From NCBI GenBank assembly GCA_036271855.1, contig DATAZV010000119.1, positions 1 to 13,000 of the forward strand: a DNA stretch of 13,000 bases, given 5' to 3'. Below, in pieces: positions 12,146 to 13,000 of the stretch. The translations under genes and the position numbers were made by a program. The notes beneath the pieces were generated by a model. It had not been told where the DNA came from and ran no database searches. It was given only the letters and a program-made list of their open reading frames with translations. This stretch comes from JAQGMJ01 sp036271855 (lineage in GTDB: Bacteria > Pseudomonadota > Gammaproteobacteria > Burkholderiales > JAEUOS01). Position 1 is the first letter of the stretch. Every line of letters starts with the position of its first letter.

Positions 12146-12442
12146 CTAGGAGAATTCTTTTGAAATGAGCCAGGCTACGGGTAACAAGCAAACTGCTAGA
12201 GAGACGATGGCGTGAGCACGAGCAGCGGACCAACTATAGCCCGAGAGCCACACCGCACCCAACAGGCAGATAGCCCCGGCAATCTGGCAATAAATGGCCT
12301 GAAGGCGTATCTCGGCATCCATACCCACCTGGGCAGTCGGATCGACGGTGTCGATGAAAATCCGTGTAGCGCCTGCCGCAAACAAAAACCAGGCGAACAG
12401 CGCGAGCGCGATGGCGAGGGCAAGGGCGCTGTTTGGTTTCAT
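12146..12442 (-). CDS. Small three-span membrane protein, paralog A of a tandem pair
   Basis: A 98-residue protein with likely membrane segments at about 5-25, 47-69 and 74-95. It begins MKPNSALALAIALALFAWFL and has GAVWLSGYSWSAAR at 62-75, matching paralog B almost residue for residue in this block. The loop after span 1 (RIFIDTVDPTAQVGMDAEIR) is acidic and unlike that of the other copy. The DNA is visibly less GC-rich than that of paralog B (one 60-base line, 12181-12240, is 53% GC by count), which hints at a different history or relaxed codon choice. No ribosome site is evident before the ATG at 12442 (ATCCTTCACC). It follows the enolase-superfamily gene by 30 bases on the same strand. Function unknown; small size and fold suggest an accessory membrane component. 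Confidence 0.7.
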   Translation of the reverse strand: MKPNSALALAIALALFAWFLFAAGATRIFIDTVDPTAQVGMDAEIRLQAIYCQIAGAICLLGAVWLSGYSWSAARAHAIVSLAVCLLPVAWLISKEFS

Positions 12443-12472
12443 GGTGAAGGATCGCGGCTTGAAAAGGAGGGC

Positions 12473-13000
12473 TTACGCCCCTTCCGACAAACTGCGCATC
12501 TCTTTAATCAAATCACTCTTGCCCTCGAACCCGATGCCCGGCAGCTCCGGCATGGTGATGTGGCCGTCGACCACCTTCACCCCGTCCGGGAAGCCGCCGT
12601 AGGGCTGGAACAAATCCGGGTAGCTTTCGTTGCCGCCCAGCCCCAGGCCGGCGGCGATGTTGAGCGACATCTGGTGGCCGCCGTGCGGCACGCAGCGGCT
12701 CCACGACCAGCCGTAGCTCTTGAGCATCTCCAGCGTACGCAGATACTCCACCAGGCCGTAGGAAAGCGCGCAGTCGAACTGCAGCCAGTCGCGGTCTTTG
12801 CGCATGCCGCCGTAGCGGATCAGGTTGCGCGCGTCCTGCATCGAAAACAGATTCTCGCCCGTCGCCATCGGCCCGGCGTAGTGTTCGGCCAGCTTGGCTT
12901 GCAGCTCGTAGTCCAGCGGGTCGCCGGCCTCTTCGTACCAGAACAGGTCGTAGGCGGAAAGCGCCTTGGCGTACTCCACGGCGGTGGGCAGATCGAAGCG
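12473..13000 (-). CDS. Enolase-superfamily dehydratase, probably D-tartrate dehydratase-like, C-terminal part
   Basis: The frame is open to the window edge and gives the last 175 residues; the N-terminal capping domain and the KxK acid/base region are outside. Seen here are WYEEAGDPLDYELQ with the second metal-binding Glu, GPMATGENLF with the third (Glu of GEN), LQFDCALSYGLVEYL, and CVPHGGHQMSLNIAAGLGLG with the active-site His, then YPDLFQPYGGFPDG and LPGIGFEGKSDL at the C-terminus. This is the mandelate-racemase-like branch of the enolase superfamily. The HGGHQ and GGNESYPDLFQPYGG strings are what I recall from D(-)-tartrate dehydratase of Bradyrhizobium and its relatives, which convert D-tartrate to oxaloacetate. 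The superfamily assignment is secure; the substrate is inference because the N-terminal half cannot be read. An apparent start at GTG 12979 is internal and not real. Confidence 0.85.
   Translation of the reverse strand, partial: RFDLPTAVEYAKALSAYDLFWYEEAGDPLDYELQAKLAEHYAGPMATGENLFSMQDARNLIRYGGMRKDRDWLQFDCALSYGLVEYLRTLEMLKSYGWSWSRCVPHGGHQMSLNIAAGLGLGGNESYPDLFQPYGGFPDGVKVVDGHITMPELPGIGFEGKSDLIKEMRSLSEGA

Overview
The window is high-GC DNA (GC runs well above 60% in most genes) from a betaproteobacterium. Burkholderiales is likely and Oxalobacteraceae-like (Massilia/Janthinobacterium type) is my best guess. This rests on an orphan Bug/TctC-type binding protein, a PE-LIG-POL LigD with a Ku partner, paired CsbD and BON stress proteins, and dispersed palindromes carrying GGGGTCAGAGCAC and GATCCGACCCC arms. 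No rRNA, tRNA, CRISPR, phage gene or transposase gene is visible. The placement is inference; no marker gene is present.

Layout. 1-159 (+) is the end of a CsbD-like stress protein with a good intrinsic terminator. 265-3247 holds an envelope/stress group: a TonB-like single-span protein (-), a GC-rich non-coding gap, a BON-domain membrane protein and an exported beta-sandwich-like protein (both -, probably one operon), and a divergent 63-aa small protein (+). The 3' ends at 3248-3544 converge and contain two copies of a palindromic repeat. 3545-4516 (-) is an orphan tripartite-tricarboxylate-type binding protein. A 90-bp inverted-repeat (MITE-like) element lies between it and ligD.

4795-8764 (-) is the centre of the window: a two-gene bacterial NHEJ operon, ku then ligD. 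LigD carries phosphoesterase, ligase and polymerase modules with the key residues intact. Both proteins carry long Lys/Ala-rich histone-H1-like segments: a roughly 56-residue extension before the Ku core, a basic Ku tail, and two long linkers in LigD.

8892-13000 (all -) holds a TauE/SafE-type permease, a third copy of the palindromic repeat, a Tat-like-signal ABC binding protein of the branched-chain amino acid type, a four-span membrane protein, two tandem paralogous three-span small membrane proteins, and the C-terminal part of an enolase-superfamily enzyme close to D-tartrate dehydratase.

No wholly new multi-gene system stands out. The most unusual points are the H1-like decoration of both NHEJ proteins, the TonB-like protein with a non-TonB C-terminal domain, the tandem small membrane paralogs, and the repeat families.
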